Source: a virus. From it: 49,837 bases of DNA. The position numbers were made by a program, and so were the translations under genes. The notes under the pieces are model-generated. The model ran no database searches. It saw only the letters and a program-made list of their open reading frames with translations, and was not told where the DNA came from. The DNA is taken from the IMG/VR virus record IMGVR_UViG_3300048930_001372, positions 1 to 49,837 of that record; one strand, 5' to 3'. Positions 7,021 to 14,884 of this stretch are shown here, piece after piece (within the stretch, counting starts at the first letter, position 1; the number at the start of each line of letters is the position of its first letter).

Positions 7021-8424
7021 TCAGCCGCGGCCGCGGCCGCCGTTGCTGCCCGCCACGCCGATGGCCGTGGCGCTCTCCCCCTTGCGGGCGTTGCCCGGCG
7101 TCACACTGACGCGGGCCCCCGAAGGGTTGCCCCCGTTCGGGGGGGCCGGGGGGACCAGCGGGTACGGGTCCGCGCGCTGGCCCCAGGCCTCCACCGCCTC
7201 CAGCATCTTCGCCGGGTCGTAGCCCATCTCCGCCCACACCGTCGGCGGCGGGAAGCCCAGCGCCATCAGCTTCAGCGCCAGGTCCGCCACCTGGTTGGGC
7301 GTCTCCGTGCGGCGCTCATTGAAGCGAAGGGTGAACTCCTCCGGCCCGGCCACGATGCCGCGCAGCAGCAGGTGGATGCGGAACGCCGCGTCGTACTCGG
7401 CCGCCAGGCTGTCCTGCAGGTGGTCGATCTCGTCGTAGTAGTCGCGCTTCAGGTCATCGAGCACGTCGCGCGCCAGGCCGTCGACATAGCCGAACAGCCC
7501 CTTCGGCGCCGGCGTGCCCGCGAAGAACGTGTCCAGCAGGTGCACCACGTCGGCCACCTCGCCCAGGTTCTCGTCGCCCTGAATCGCGTTCACCGCCCCC
7601 TTGCGGTTGCTGTAGAAGTCGGTCGAGATCTCGCCCTTCTCGCCCTCCACCGCCTTGCGGTAGCTGTTCAGCTCGTCCTCGGTGGCGCCCTCCAGCACGT
7701 GGCTCAGCCGCAGCGGCGCGCGCTGGCGGCGGCGGATCACCATGTCCTCCTCCGTCATCACCAGCTTGCGCCAGGTCGTCACGCACGCGTCCAGGAAGGG
7801 GCGGCCCATCTCGCCCATGTCGTCGTAGCTCAGCGGGTCGAAGCGGGCCAGCTGCAGCTGCCAGGCCGCAAACGTGGCCAGCACCTGGCCGGTGAGCGTG
7901 TCGCGCTGCTCGTAGGCCCCGGCCGGGTTCTTGAAGCGGCCCGACATGTCCACGATGGGCACGATCGTCTCCGCCGGCATGCGCACCGCCGCCACCACGC
8001 GCTGGCTGTCGTCCAGCACCAACTGCAGCGGAAGGTTCCCCTCGCACACCAGGCCGCGCGCATCGCTGCGCAGCTTCTGCACGCGGTCCAGCTGCAGCCG
8101 CTGCTCGAAGGCCAGCCACTCGCGGCGCAGCGTCTTGCTGCTGGCCTCCTCGTGGAACTGCATCACCAGCCCCCCGCGGATGGTGTCGCGGCAGATGCGC
8201 CCGTGGATGCTCTTCACCCGGCCGTCGCGCGCCTCCATGTCGCGGATCAGCAGGATCTTGTCGCGCACCTCGGTGCTGATGGCGAACTGCCGGTACATGC
8301 GGCGTAGCGCCGTGTCGGCCGACACGCGGTCGCCGCGCTCACCGGCGGGGCGGCTGTACAGCGGCGACAGCGCCGCGCGCATCAGGTCGGCGCCGGCGGT
8401 GGCAAGGGTCTTCAGGTAGGTCAT
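7021..8424 (-). CDS. Phage portal protein (DUF935 / Mu gp29-like)
   Basis: A 467-residue protein with the pattern of the DUF935 portal family: an N-terminal helical part (RMYRQFAISTEVRDKILLIR), a central core with GNLPLQLVLDD and MPAETIVPIVD, and a C-terminal half with AVNAIQGDENLGEVADVVHL and AAFRIHLLLRGI. Portals form the dodecameric ring at one capsid vertex through which DNA enters and leaves. The start ATG 8424 overlaps the upstream stop (ATGA). It lies downstream of terminase and upstream of the minor head protein, the usual order for packaging genes. Confidence 0.82.
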   Translation of the reverse strand: MTYLKTLATAGADLMRAALSPLYSRPAGERGDRVSADTALRRMYRQFAISTEVRDKILLIRDMEARDGRVKSIHGRICRDTIRGGLVMQFHEEASSKTLRREWLAFEQRLQLDRVQKLRSDARGLVCEGNLPLQLVLDDSQRVVAAVRMPAETIVPIVDMSGRFKNPAGAYEQRDTLTGQVLATFAAWQLQLARFDPLSYDDMGEMGRPFLDACVTTWRKLVMTEEDMVIRRRQRAPLRLSHVLEGATEDELNSYRKAVEGEKGEISTDFYSNRKGAVNAIQGDENLGEVADVVHLLDTFFAGTPAPKGLFGYVDGLARDVLDDLKRDYYDEIDHLQDSLAAEYDAAFRIHLLLRGIVAGPEEFTLRFNERRTETPNQVADLALKLMALGFPPPTVWAEMGYDPAKMLEAVEAWGQRADPYPLVPPAPPNGGNPSGARVSVTPGNARKGESATAIGVAGSNGGRGRG

Positions 8425-8810
8425 GAGGCGTCCTTCGTCTTCATGGCGGGGATGTCGGGCAAGTCGACGGCCTGCCCGGCCAGTGCGTGCGTGCAGTCGC
8501 CGAGGAACTGGATGCGGCCATCGGTGACGAAGCTGTGGCAGCACGTATCGGCGGTCTCGAACTTTGGCCGTGGAGCCGGGCATCCTGCGTCCTGCCATGC
8601 CTGCTCATCGGCTTCACCCTTCGGCGTGTACCAATGCCCCCTCACCAGCACACTGGGCGTGAACGTCGGCTTCTCCGCGTTGCCGTTCCAGCCCCAGCGC
8701 GGCGCCGGCCCTTCGCCGGTCCAGACCAGGTGCATCTCGCGGCAACCCGGGCAGAAGAAGCCCAGGCCGCCGCCGGCGAGGTTGCGCAAGGTTCGTGACA
8801 GCAGGCCCAT
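8421..8810 (-). CDS. DUF6527 family protein
   Basis: A 129-residue protein matching the DUF6527 pattern: an N-terminal FFCPGCREMHLVW metal-binding-like motif, WGWNGNAEKPTFTPSVLV in the middle and CCHSFVTDGRIQFLGDCTHA followed by LAGQAVDLP at the end. Such proteins are common in phages and are often misnamed ammonia monooxygenase; their role is unknown. Conserved Cys and His residues suggest metal binding. It is coupled to the portal gene by a 4-bp overlap. Confidence 0.8.
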   Translation of the reverse strand: MGLLSRTLRNLAGGGLGFFCPGCREMHLVWTGEGPAPRWGWNGNAEKPTFTPSVLVRGHWYTPKGEADEQAWQDAGCPAPRPKFETADTCCHSFVTDGRIQFLGDCTHALAGQAVDLPDIPAMKTKDAS

Positions 8811-8813
8811 GGT

Positions 8814-9059
8814 TCAAGCACCCCCGCCCAGCGGCCCATGCACCCGCCGCGCCGGCTGCGTGAACTCCTGCACCGTGCAACGGCTCGCCGCCCGGTACCA
8901 GGCGCAGGTGCCGTGCTTCGACAGGTTCCAGACCTTCGCGAAGTCCTCGACGATCGCGCCGGCCTCCGGCAGCGGCGCCAGAAAGCGCCCGCAGGTGTCG
9001 CGCTTGGCGGCGCAGCCTGGCCGGCAGCGGATCCAGTCGGCGGGAAGGTAAGGCGTCAT
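8814..9059 (-). CDS. Hypothetical Cys-rich small protein (81 aa)
   Basis: No family recognised. The protein has five cysteines (RCRPGCAAKRDTCGRF, GTCAWYR, SRCTVQEF), so metal binding or disulfides are possible. ATG 9059 overlaps the stop of the preceding small membrane gene (ATGA) and the stop is 3 bp before the next start. It belongs to the terminase-portal operon. Confidence 0.6.
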   Translation of the reverse strand: MTPYLPADWIRCRPGCAAKRDTCGRFLAPLPEAGAIVEDFAKVWNLSKHGTCAWYRAASRCTVQEFTQPARRVHGPLGGGA

Positions 9060-9199
9060 CTCGGCGGCCACACCAGGAACACCGCGGCGGCCACCAGCCA
9101 CACGGCGGCAGTGACGTAGTGCCAGTGGCTGGAGCCCGTGGCAGTCCAGACACTGCAGCTGACGATGCAGCCCCAAAAGGCAACCTGTCTCGACTCCAT
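9056..9199 (-). CDS. Small membrane protein (47 aa)
   Basis: A 47-residue frame between terminase and the Cys-rich gene. The ATG at 9199 follows GGGTGGA in a ribosome-binding position, and its stop overlaps the next start (ATGA). The C-terminal half (YVTAAVWLVAAAVFLVW) is a membrane segment. In this position it could be an accessory lysis or membrane protein, but nothing shows that directly. Confidence 0.55.
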   Translation of the reverse strand: MESRQVAFWGCIVSCSVWTATGSSHWHYVTAAVWLVAAAVFLVWPPR

Positions 9200-9211
9200 A
9201 GTTCCACCCGG

Positions 9212-10807
9212 TCAGTTCAACAACGCCAGCCCGCTGCCCAGCAGCTGCTCGCGCCCCACCTTGCGGCTCTGGATCACCGCCGGCGCATCCTCGAGCCCGC
9301 GCGTCAGCAGCGCATACACCGCGGCCATGGTCGCGTCGAACAGGTCGTCGCCGATCTTCTGGTCCGCCATCTGGAAACTCGAGTAGCTGGCCTTCGTCGG
9401 CACCGCCTTCATGTTCCCCAGCTGCCGCACCAGCGCCAGCCATTCCGGCGCCTCGCCGTCCCAGCCCGTGTCCACGTAGGGGATCGCCGCCCGCCCGTGG
9501 TGGAACGCCTCACGCACGGCAGAAGCCATCACGTGCTTCGTCATCCCCTCAAAGCGCATCGGCGCAAACGCCCACCCGCTCCAGGCCGACGCATTGCTCT
9601 GCCCGTCGCCCACCGTCTCGCGGTTCACCGGCGTCAGCCCCTGGCGGAACAGGTCGTCATTCACCGCCGTCAACATGCCCACCCCGTAGGCATCGCCGAT
9701 CGCATAGTCCGGGCGGAAGTAGTCCCACAGCGCCACCAGGTCGCGGCGCAGCGCCTGGTCGCTGGTGCCCGCCGGCCACAGCTTCACGTAGGGCAGCGTC
9801 AGCCAGTTGCCCAGCGTCTCGGCCACCACCAGCGCGCTCTTGCTGGCCGCCGGCGTCTCGCCGTGGCCGGTGTGGTCGTAGCCGAAGCTCAGCAGACCGC
9901 GGCGCTTGTAGCGCATGCCCGGCATCGGCTCCGCGCGCTCGATGCCGGCCTCCAGCCCCACCGCCAGCGCCTTGCGGATGTGCTCCTCCCAGATCCAGTT
10001 GCGCGCCTGGATGTTGCGCCCCAGGAACTGCCGGATGTACTCGTCCGGCGGCAGCTGCTTGCGCATGCTCTCGGCCCAGGCCGCGTCCAGCACGCCCAGC
10101 GCCAGGCCCAGGTGCACGTCCACGATCGGCAGCGCGTGGTACTCGCCCGTGTCGATCAGCTTCTGCAGCACCCCCGCGCCCTTGAACACCCCGCTGATGC
10201 GGATCTCGGGGCTGAACTTCGCCACCCCCGCATCCACACCCAGCCGGCGCGCCGCGCCCAGCATCGGCAGAAAGCGGCTCAGCAGCCGCTCCTGCGGCAT
10301 GTCGTCCGTCTCCTCCAGCGACGCGATCGTGATCGAATCGCCGTCGATCTGGCTCATGATCCCGTAGGCCCCGCCCTTGCTGTGGTTGGCCAGCTCGAAG
10401 CCCGTGTCCTTCAGCTGCGGGCGGCCCTGCTTGTGGGCCACATAGGCGCTCAGCATCGGGCTGCGGCGGATGGCCTCCAGCATGTAGTCCAGGTTGTTCT
10501 GGCTCTGCTGCATGCGCGGCGCCACGATGCCGCATTCCTGGTAGGGCTCGGTGGCCAGGCGCTCCAGGTTGTACATCTCCTTCACGCTGGTCTTGCCGGT
10601 GCGCCGGCAGCTGTAGTCCACCGTGTTGCGGTGCCGGTCCATCTCCAGCATCTTCAGCACCTGCACCGGGTCGAGCTCCACGTTGTGCACGTGCTTGTGC
10701 CACAGCGCATGCGGCTTCAGCCCGCCCGGGCCCGGCGCCGCGTAGCGCAGGATCTCGTCCTCCGCCACAAGGCTGGAGCGCTGGCGTTCCGCGGCACTGA
10801 GCCTCAC
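9212..10807 (-). CDS. Terminase large subunit
   Basis: A 531-residue packaging motor and nuclease. The ATPase part has a Walker A motif SCRRTGKTS at residues 66-74 and a likely Walker B/catalytic glutamate in SITIASLEETDD. The nuclease half contains FGYDHTGHGE, YAIGDAYGVG and DDLFDATMAAVYALL, which carry the acidic residues expected for metal binding. It starts at GTG 10807, overlapping the upstream stop (GTGA). It cuts concatemeric DNA and pumps it through the portal encoded downstream. Confidence 0.85.
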   Translation of the reverse strand: MRLSAAERQRSSLVAEDEILRYAAPGPGGLKPHALWHKHVHNVELDPVQVLKMLEMDRHRNTVDYSCRRTGKTSVKEMYNLERLATEPYQECGIVAPRMQQSQNNLDYMLEAIRRSPMLSAYVAHKQGRPQLKDTGFELANHSKGGAYGIMSQIDGDSITIASLEETDDMPQERLLSRFLPMLGAARRLGVDAGVAKFSPEIRISGVFKGAGVLQKLIDTGEYHALPIVDVHLGLALGVLDAAWAESMRKQLPPDEYIRQFLGRNIQARNWIWEEHIRKALAVGLEAGIERAEPMPGMRYKRRGLLSFGYDHTGHGETPAASKSALVVAETLGNWLTLPYVKLWPAGTSDQALRRDLVALWDYFRPDYAIGDAYGVGMLTAVNDDLFRQGLTPVNRETVGDGQSNASAWSGWAFAPMRFEGMTKHVMASAVREAFHHGRAAIPYVDTGWDGEAPEWLALVRQLGNMKAVPTKASYSSFQMADQKIGDDLFDATMAAVYALLTRGLEDAPAVIQSRKVGREQLLGSGLALLN

Positions 10808-11775
10808 GATGCGCCGCCCCCGCCGGTCTGCGCCTGGTGCTCCAGCAGCACCGGGTCCTTCTCGGCCTTGGCCCGCGCCGCGCTCATCGTGCCGGGAAGC
10901 TTTTCCAGCGCCGCGGCCATGCGCTCGCCGAAGGCCTGCATCGCCTCGGCTGCCTGCACGCCCGGGTTCAGCCGGCCCTTCAGCTCGGCGTCCTCGTCCT
11001 CGGCCGCCTTCACCGTCATGCCCAGGTCAGCCAGGCTCAGGCCCAGGCGCGTCACCAAGTCGGCAATCGGCTTGAAGGCCGGGTTGGCCGCGTAGTCGTA
11101 GACGTAGCGCAGCTCCCCGTTGGCATCCACGTAGCTGATGCGCTCGTGCCGGCCCTCGCCGTCCTTGTCGAGCACCCATTCCAGCTTCGGCGTCTTGATC
11201 ACCACCCCGTCGCCCAGCACCGTCTGGATGCACAGCTGCAGGCTGGCCACCAGCGCCGCGTGCAGGTCGCTGTGCACGCGGGCCAGCACCTTGGGGTCGC
11301 GCTGCTCGAAGGCCGCGTGGTGCAGCATGAACAGCTCCGTCTGCTTCACGCAGGCCGGCTGCGCGTCGCACCAGTCGCGGTCCACATCGCAGCGCTTGCA
11401 GAAGCTGTAGCCGTCGGGCTTGCTGGGGAAGTACGTCGCCGTGCGCGCGTTCAGCCCGTGCTTCATGCCGTTGAAGCGCGTGCGCAGCGCCTCCTCGGGC
11501 GTGGGGTGCCCGGCCAGGTTGGCCGCCGTGGCCGCCTTGCCCGCCGGCGTGCGCGGCCCGGTCGACGCCTGGTGCGCCTTCAGCAGCGCCCGCTCCCACG
11601 GCGCCTGCGGCTGGTGCTTCGCATCGCAGACCGGGCAGTTGCCGAAGTAGCGGTACGGGTGGTGCGGCGCGTCCTCGTCCGGCTCCACCAGGTCGGGCCT
11701 GGCCGACCAGGTGTGGCGGCACACCTGGCAGCGGAACGTCACCTGCTGCAGCTCATCGGACCAGTCCTTGCGCAT
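10804..11775 (-). CDS. Zinc-binding protein upstream of terminase, possible small terminase
   Basis: A 323-residue protein with an N-terminal Cys pair set (CQVCRHTW...CPVCD), a conserved central region STGPRTPAGKAATAANLAGH followed by FNGMKHGLNARTATYFPSKP, and a second cluster FCKRCDVDRDWC. The C-terminal third is helical and Ala/Glu-rich. Its place directly upstream of, and overlapping, the large terminase gene suggests a DNA-recognition (small terminase) role. I cannot confirm this from a known motif. ATG 11775 is the only good start. Confidence 0.55.
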   Translation of the reverse strand: MRKDWSDELQQVTFRCQVCRHTWSARPDLVEPDEDAPHHPYRYFGNCPVCDAKHQPQAPWERALLKAHQASTGPRTPAGKAATAANLAGHPTPEEALRTRFNGMKHGLNARTATYFPSKPDGYSFCKRCDVDRDWCDAQPACVKQTELFMLHHAAFEQRDPKVLARVHSDLHAALVASLQLCIQTVLGDGVVIKTPKLEWVLDKDGEGRHERISYVDANGELRYVYDYAANPAFKPIADLVTRLGLSLADLGMTVKAAEDEDAELKGRLNPGVQAAEAMQAFGERMAAALEKLPGTMSAARAKAEKDPVLLEHQAQTGGGGAS

Positions 11776-11813
11776 CGTGGCCGGCAGGCTATGCAGCCGG
11801 GCCGGCCAAAGGC

Positions 11814-11830
11814 AGGGGGGCGCGGTGGCG
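11814..11830. repeat. 17-bp GC-rich boundary element, copy 1
   Basis: AGGGGGGCGCGGTGGCG is identical to 38192-38208 and nearly identical to part of 47356-47385. It lies immediately after the stop of the minus-strand gene 11831-12055 and about 40 bp upstream of the terminase operon start (11775). All three copies sit at the end of one gene group and before the next. Confidence 0.55.
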
Positions 11831-12055
11831 TCAGGGCGGTGGCGGCTCCGCCTGGCGCAGCAGCTGCGACGCCAGCGCCGCCTGCTCGATCTGGTCGGCC
11901 ATCGGCAGCAGCAGCACGCGCAGGCCGCGCACCGGCACTGCCGTGGCCGAGCCGCAGCCCGCCATCAACACCAGCAGCGCCTGCAGGCCATCGTGCACGT
12001 CGTGCAGGTTCGCGTCCACCTCTTCCAGGGGGTCGTCGTCATCGGTCAGATTCAT
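11831..12055 (-). CDS. Hypothetical small protein (74 aa)
   Basis: An acidic N-terminus (MNLTDDDDPLEEVDANLHDV) is followed by a hydrophobic, helical C-terminal part (LQALLVLMAGCG, LRVLLLPMADQIEQAALASQ). I chose ATG 12055; the frame stays open further upstream but runs into a non-coding region. It is the last gene before the terminase group and is followed at once by boundary element copy 1. Function unknown. Confidence 0.5.
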   Translation of the reverse strand: MNLTDDDDPLEEVDANLHDVHDGLQALLVLMAGCGSATAVPVRGLRVLLLPMADQIEQAALASQLLRQAEPPPP

Positions 12056-12206
12056 CGGCGGGTTCCCAACGTTGTTGTTCTTGCAACCCCGTTTTAAGGT
12101 GTGCCCCCCTGCCTGGGTATCCCGCGATCCCGGTCCGGGGAATGCCCTAGTGAAACAGGGGGATCGAGCCGCTAGTGTCACGGTCCCAGCTTGTCAGGAG
12201 TTCGCT

Positions 12207-12401
12207 TTGGCACAAGTCAACATCGAAAACGTCGTGGACCACCTCAGTAGGGAGTTTCGCGCGGCATTGCTCAGTGCAGTGGAGGAGGTCCTGCCTGAAG
12301 CCACGGTCGACGATCGCGACCTGTTGAGGGCATTCAAGCGCGAGATCAGACGAAAGTGCAGAACTTGGGAGACGGTGCCCGACCACCTGGTCCGACCATA
12401 G
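12207..12401 (+). CDS. Hypothetical small protein (64 aa), TTG start
   Basis: A 64-residue frame on the plus strand inside a long minus-strand region. The TTG at 12207 has AGGAG (12196-12200) six bases upstream, which decides the start. The protein (MAQVNIENVVDHLSREFRAA...) is helical and ends in FKREIRRKCRTWETVPDHLV. Its separate direction and own leader suggest independent expression, perhaps a small regulator of the neighbouring operon. No family recognised. Confidence 0.6.
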   Translation: MAQVNIENVVDHLSREFRAALLSAVEEVLPEATVDDRDLLRAFKREIRRKCRTWETVPDHLVRP

Positions 12402-12422
12402 CTGCGAAGCGCGGCGCGCCCT

Positions 12423-12599
12423 TCAGCCGAACAACCACGTCGCCACGCCGAGCAGCTCCAGCGCCGCGACGACGAGCCACCAGCGCAGCCGCCACCACAG
12501 CGGTTCGGCCAGGTCGTCCGGCGCTTCGGCCGGCAGGTAGTCGAAGTCGGTGCGATCCAGCTTGCCGGGCGACAGCGGCGGGTGGTTCAGGTTGATCAT
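12423..12599 (-). CDS. Small membrane protein (58 aa)
   Basis: A 58-residue frame that begins MINLNHPPLSPGKL and ends with one membrane segment (RLRWWLVVAALELLGVATWL). It starts 3 bp after the stop of the DUF5131 gene, in the same direction, and is the last gene of the early operon. It converges with the plus-strand gene that ends at 12401. Function unknown. Confidence 0.6.
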   Translation of the reverse strand: MINLNHPPLSPGKLDRTDFDYLPAEAPDDLAEPLWWRLRWWLVVAALELLGVATWLFG

Positions 12600-12602
12600 G
12601 GT

Positions 12603-13565
12603 TCATCCCACCACGGCGCGCTCCAGGCAGCTGGGGAACTCGTCGTGCGTGCGGCCGTCGAGCAGGCGGCCGGTGTGCTTCGTGCCGACGCGGAACATCA
12701 CTTCGGCATCACCGGTGCGGGCGTTGAATGCCGCGTTGTTCTTCAGCAGTTCGCCGCTCGTCGTGATGCCCCATGCGACAGAGCCGCGGTCATCGTCAGG
12801 GTCCGGCGTCCACTCGCCCCACTGCTTGACGTGAAACGGCACGCCAGCCGCAGCGCACTGGTCGCGCAGGCTGCGCACCCAGTCGGGGTGCATCGGCCGG
12901 GCCTGCGGGCCGCTTTCGCCGCCGCAGATGACCCAGTCCAGATTCGGCAGCACATGAAGCTCTGCGCCCGGCATGGCGTCGAACCTGGGTCGAGGAACAG
13001 CGAAAAGGTCGATCGGCCCCAGCATCGGCTCGATGCTCAGGAACCGCACGCGCGCCGGCACGGCCAGCAGCTTGGGGATGTCGCGGTCGGCCTCGGCCTG
13101 GTTGCAGATCGTGGCGCCGAGCCAGACGTTGGGCAACGGCAGCTTCAGCGACGCCATGGACCAACCGCAGGCGTCCGCCATCATCTTCCAGGCATTGCCG
13201 ATCCGCTTCGTCAGCAGCTGCCAGTCGAGGTGCGGCGTGGCCTGAATCAGCCCGAAAAGGTCCGCGCGCCACTCCGGCGGCACCTCGTTGTCGAACACGT
13301 CGGCCAGGCTGGCGCAGAAGACCCGCCGGCGTCGGCCGTGCGCCAGCATGAACGCCTCGTGCTCGCGCTCCCACAGCAGCGGCTGGCGCCAGTTGGCGGC
13401 GCTGGTGCGCTGGCGCGGCTGGCCCGGCCCCCACTGCACGCGGTGCAGCCGATGGTCCATCAATCGCTCGGCGTAGCAGTGGTCGCACGCGAGGCTGAGC
13501 TTGGTGCAGCCGACCCACGGGTTGAAGGTGCTGTCGCACCAGCTGATGGCGGTGGCTTCAGCCAT
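12603..13565 (-). CDS. DUF5131 (phage Gp37/Gp68) family protein
   Basis: A 320-residue protein with the hallmark N-terminus of the Gp37/Gp68 family: ISWCDSTFNPWVGCTKLSLA followed by CDHCYAE, a cysteine spacing that suggests an iron-sulfur or metal site resembling radical-SAM proteins. Later conserved parts are RVFCASLADVFD, QLLTKR, WLGATICNQAEAD, RFLSIEPMLGPI and WVICGGESG. The family is widespread in phages; no reaction is established that I can name. It lies at the end of the early operon and overlaps the upstream gene by 8 bp. Confidence 0.85.
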   Translation of the reverse strand: MAEATAISWCDSTFNPWVGCTKLSLACDHCYAERLMDHRLHRVQWGPGQPRQRTSAANWRQPLLWEREHEAFMLAHGRRRRVFCASLADVFDNEVPPEWRADLFGLIQATPHLDWQLLTKRIGNAWKMMADACGWSMASLKLPLPNVWLGATICNQAEADRDIPKLLAVPARVRFLSIEPMLGPIDLFAVPRPRFDAMPGAELHVLPNLDWVICGGESGPQARPMHPDWVRSLRDQCAAAGVPFHVKQWGEWTPDPDDDRGSVAWGITTSGELLKNNAAFNARTGDAEVMFRVGTKHTGRLLDGRTHDEFPSCLERAVVG

Positions 13566-13776
13566 GGGGCGCTGCCTTCATCTTCGGCCGCACGCTCACC
13601 ACCGTCTTGTAGTGGCCCATGGCCAGCGGCTTCAAGGGCTCTTGTTCGATCGTCAGCACCAGGCCCTGGCGCTCGGCCTCGGCCACCAGCATCACGGCAG
13701 TCGCCTTCACGTCTGCGCTGAACGCGTGCGCGCGACTCAGCAGCTGCTCGTACTCTTGCTCGGTAAGCATCTTCAT
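13558..13776 (-). CDS. Hypothetical small protein (72 aa)
   Basis: A small helical protein (MKMLTEQEYEQLLSRAHAFS...) with a strand-like C-terminal part (HYKTVVSVRPKMKA). Both ends overlap neighbouring genes: 4 bp with the DUF4406-DUF550 gene and 8 bp with DUF5131. No family recognised. Confidence 0.65.
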   Translation of the reverse strand: MKMLTEQEYEQLLSRAHAFSADVKATAVMLVAEAERQGLVLTIEQEPLKPLAMGHYKTVVSVRPKMKAAPHG

Positions 13777-14390
13777 GGCGCCGACACTCCTTCAACGTCA
13801 CGCACATGCTCAATCGCCTTGCCCGGTTCGGCTGTGCGCCAGTCGGGCCAGCGCCGCCCCTCGTTCTTGGTCTGCTTGGCGACGATGGCCGCGACGATCT
13901 GCTCCGGCGTCGCGCCGCTGCGCCAGGCACCGTCGAAGCCCAGGATGATCACGTCCACCCACTCGGCCAGCGGGCCGCCTTCGTCCTCGACCTCGACCAG
14001 TTCCTTGCGGATGTGGTCGACGACGCCTTGCACCCGCGCGCCGGGCCCGAAGGTGCGCTCGCTGAAAGCGGCCTGCCGCCGCAGATGTGCCACCAGGTCG
14101 AACTGCAGCGGCAGGTGCATCACCTCCATGCCCAGCCGGTGGGCAACATGCAGCTCCAGGTGCGCACCCTTGCTGCGTTCCCAGCCCGGCATCAGCGCGA
14201 TCGCGTCGCACGTCGGCAGCTCGCGCATGTCCTTGCGCAGGCACATCTCCCAGGACCCAGCCTCCTCGATCTCCGCAGGGCTCACGACGTCGTAGCCGTC
14301 GGCGCGCAGCCTGGCGGCCCACTCGCGGAACGCGGGGAAGTTGTTGTCCGGAATGCCCGTCATCGGGCCGCTGAGATACACGCGTGTCAT
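13773..14390 (-). CDS. DUF4406 + DUF550 (MazZ-like dNTP pyrophosphohydrolase) fusion
   Basis: A two-domain nucleotide-metabolism protein of about 205 residues. The N-terminal DUF4406 domain (MTRVYLSGPMTGIPDNNFPA to about residue 90) resembles nucleoside 2-deoxyribosyltransferases. The C-terminal part (FSERTFGPGARVQGVVDHIR, KELVEVEDE, EWVDVIILGFDGAWRSG, RRWPDWR, IEHVR) matches DUF550, the dATP/dGTP diphosphohydrolase family that includes MazZ, with its EExxE/EWxDxI metal-binding acidic residues. I chose ATG 14390 because AGGAG lies 8 bases upstream; ATG 14408 is an alternative. It may adjust the dNTP pool during phage growth. No PurZ partner is present. Confidence 0.82.
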   Translation of the reverse strand: MTRVYLSGPMTGIPDNNFPAFREWAARLRADGYDVVSPAEIEEAGSWEMCLRKDMRELPTCDAIALMPGWERSKGAHLELHVAHRLGMEVMHLPLQFDLVAHLRRQAAFSERTFGPGARVQGVVDHIRKELVEVEDEGGPLAEWVDVIILGFDGAWRSGATPEQIVAAIVAKQTKNEGRRWPDWRTAEPGKAIEHVRDVEGVSAP

Positions 14391-14411
14391 TGAGGTCGCT
14401 CCTGTCATGGT

Positions 14412-14882
14412 TCAGTTGTCCTCCCACCGGTCCTTGGCATCGGTGAACACCTCCACCCCGCCCAGCCGGTCGAAGCGCTGCAGTGCCGCGTCGCGTGCCG
14501 TCTTCCAGTCACCGTGCCGCTTCAGCAGCCGCTCGGCGCGCGCGCGATCGGCCAGCGCCCGCTCCAAAGCCTGCGCCGGCGTGGTCGAGTCGAAGGGGTC
14601 CTCGTCGTCCTGGCGCTGCATGTCCTGCAGCGTCGGCACCGGCTTGCTCAGCAGATGCACGGCCTGGCCCAGCTCGTAGTTGCTGACGGGCTGCTTCGGC
14701 TCCAGCGCCGTCAGCGTGTCCTCGAGCTCGCGCACCACGCTGGACGGGCTGGTGCCTGGCGGCAGTTCCACCGTCACCTCGTAGCGCACGTGCTCGTAGT
14801 TGCCCAGGTTGTGCAGCCGCGCCAGCGTCACGCGCGAGATGCGCGGGCCCGGCAGCGGCAGGTTCTGTTGTCCGTGGTCCAT
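14412..14882 (-). CDS. Hypothetical early phage protein (156 aa)
   Basis: No family recognised. ATG 14882 (MDHGQQNLPLPGPRISRVTL) begins a region with a strand-rich N-terminal half (LGNYEHVRYEVTVELPPGTS), a helical segment (SSVVRELEDTLTAL) and a C-terminal helical, charged part (ALERALADRARAERLLKRHG). Its stop is 3 bp before the ATG 14408 alternative start of the next gene. Part of the early operon. Confidence 0.65.
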   Translation of the reverse strand: MDHGQQNLPLPGPRISRVTLARLHNLGNYEHVRYEVTVELPPGTSPSSVVRELEDTLTALEPKQPVSNYELGQAVHLLSKPVPTLQDMQRQDDEDPFDSTTPAQALERALADRARAERLLKRHGDWKTARDAALQRFDRLGGVEVFTDAKDRWEDN

Positions 14883-14884
14883 GG

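Noticed and set aside
5755-8424. Mu-like transposable phage
   Set aside because: Head genes resemble Mu families, but there is no MuA or MuB, and the ends show site-specific integration at tRNA-Asn.
13773-14390. Evidence for a 2-aminoadenine (Z) genome
   Set aside because: Only a MazZ-like domain is present. No PurZ or special DNA polymerase was found, so the claim would be unsupported.
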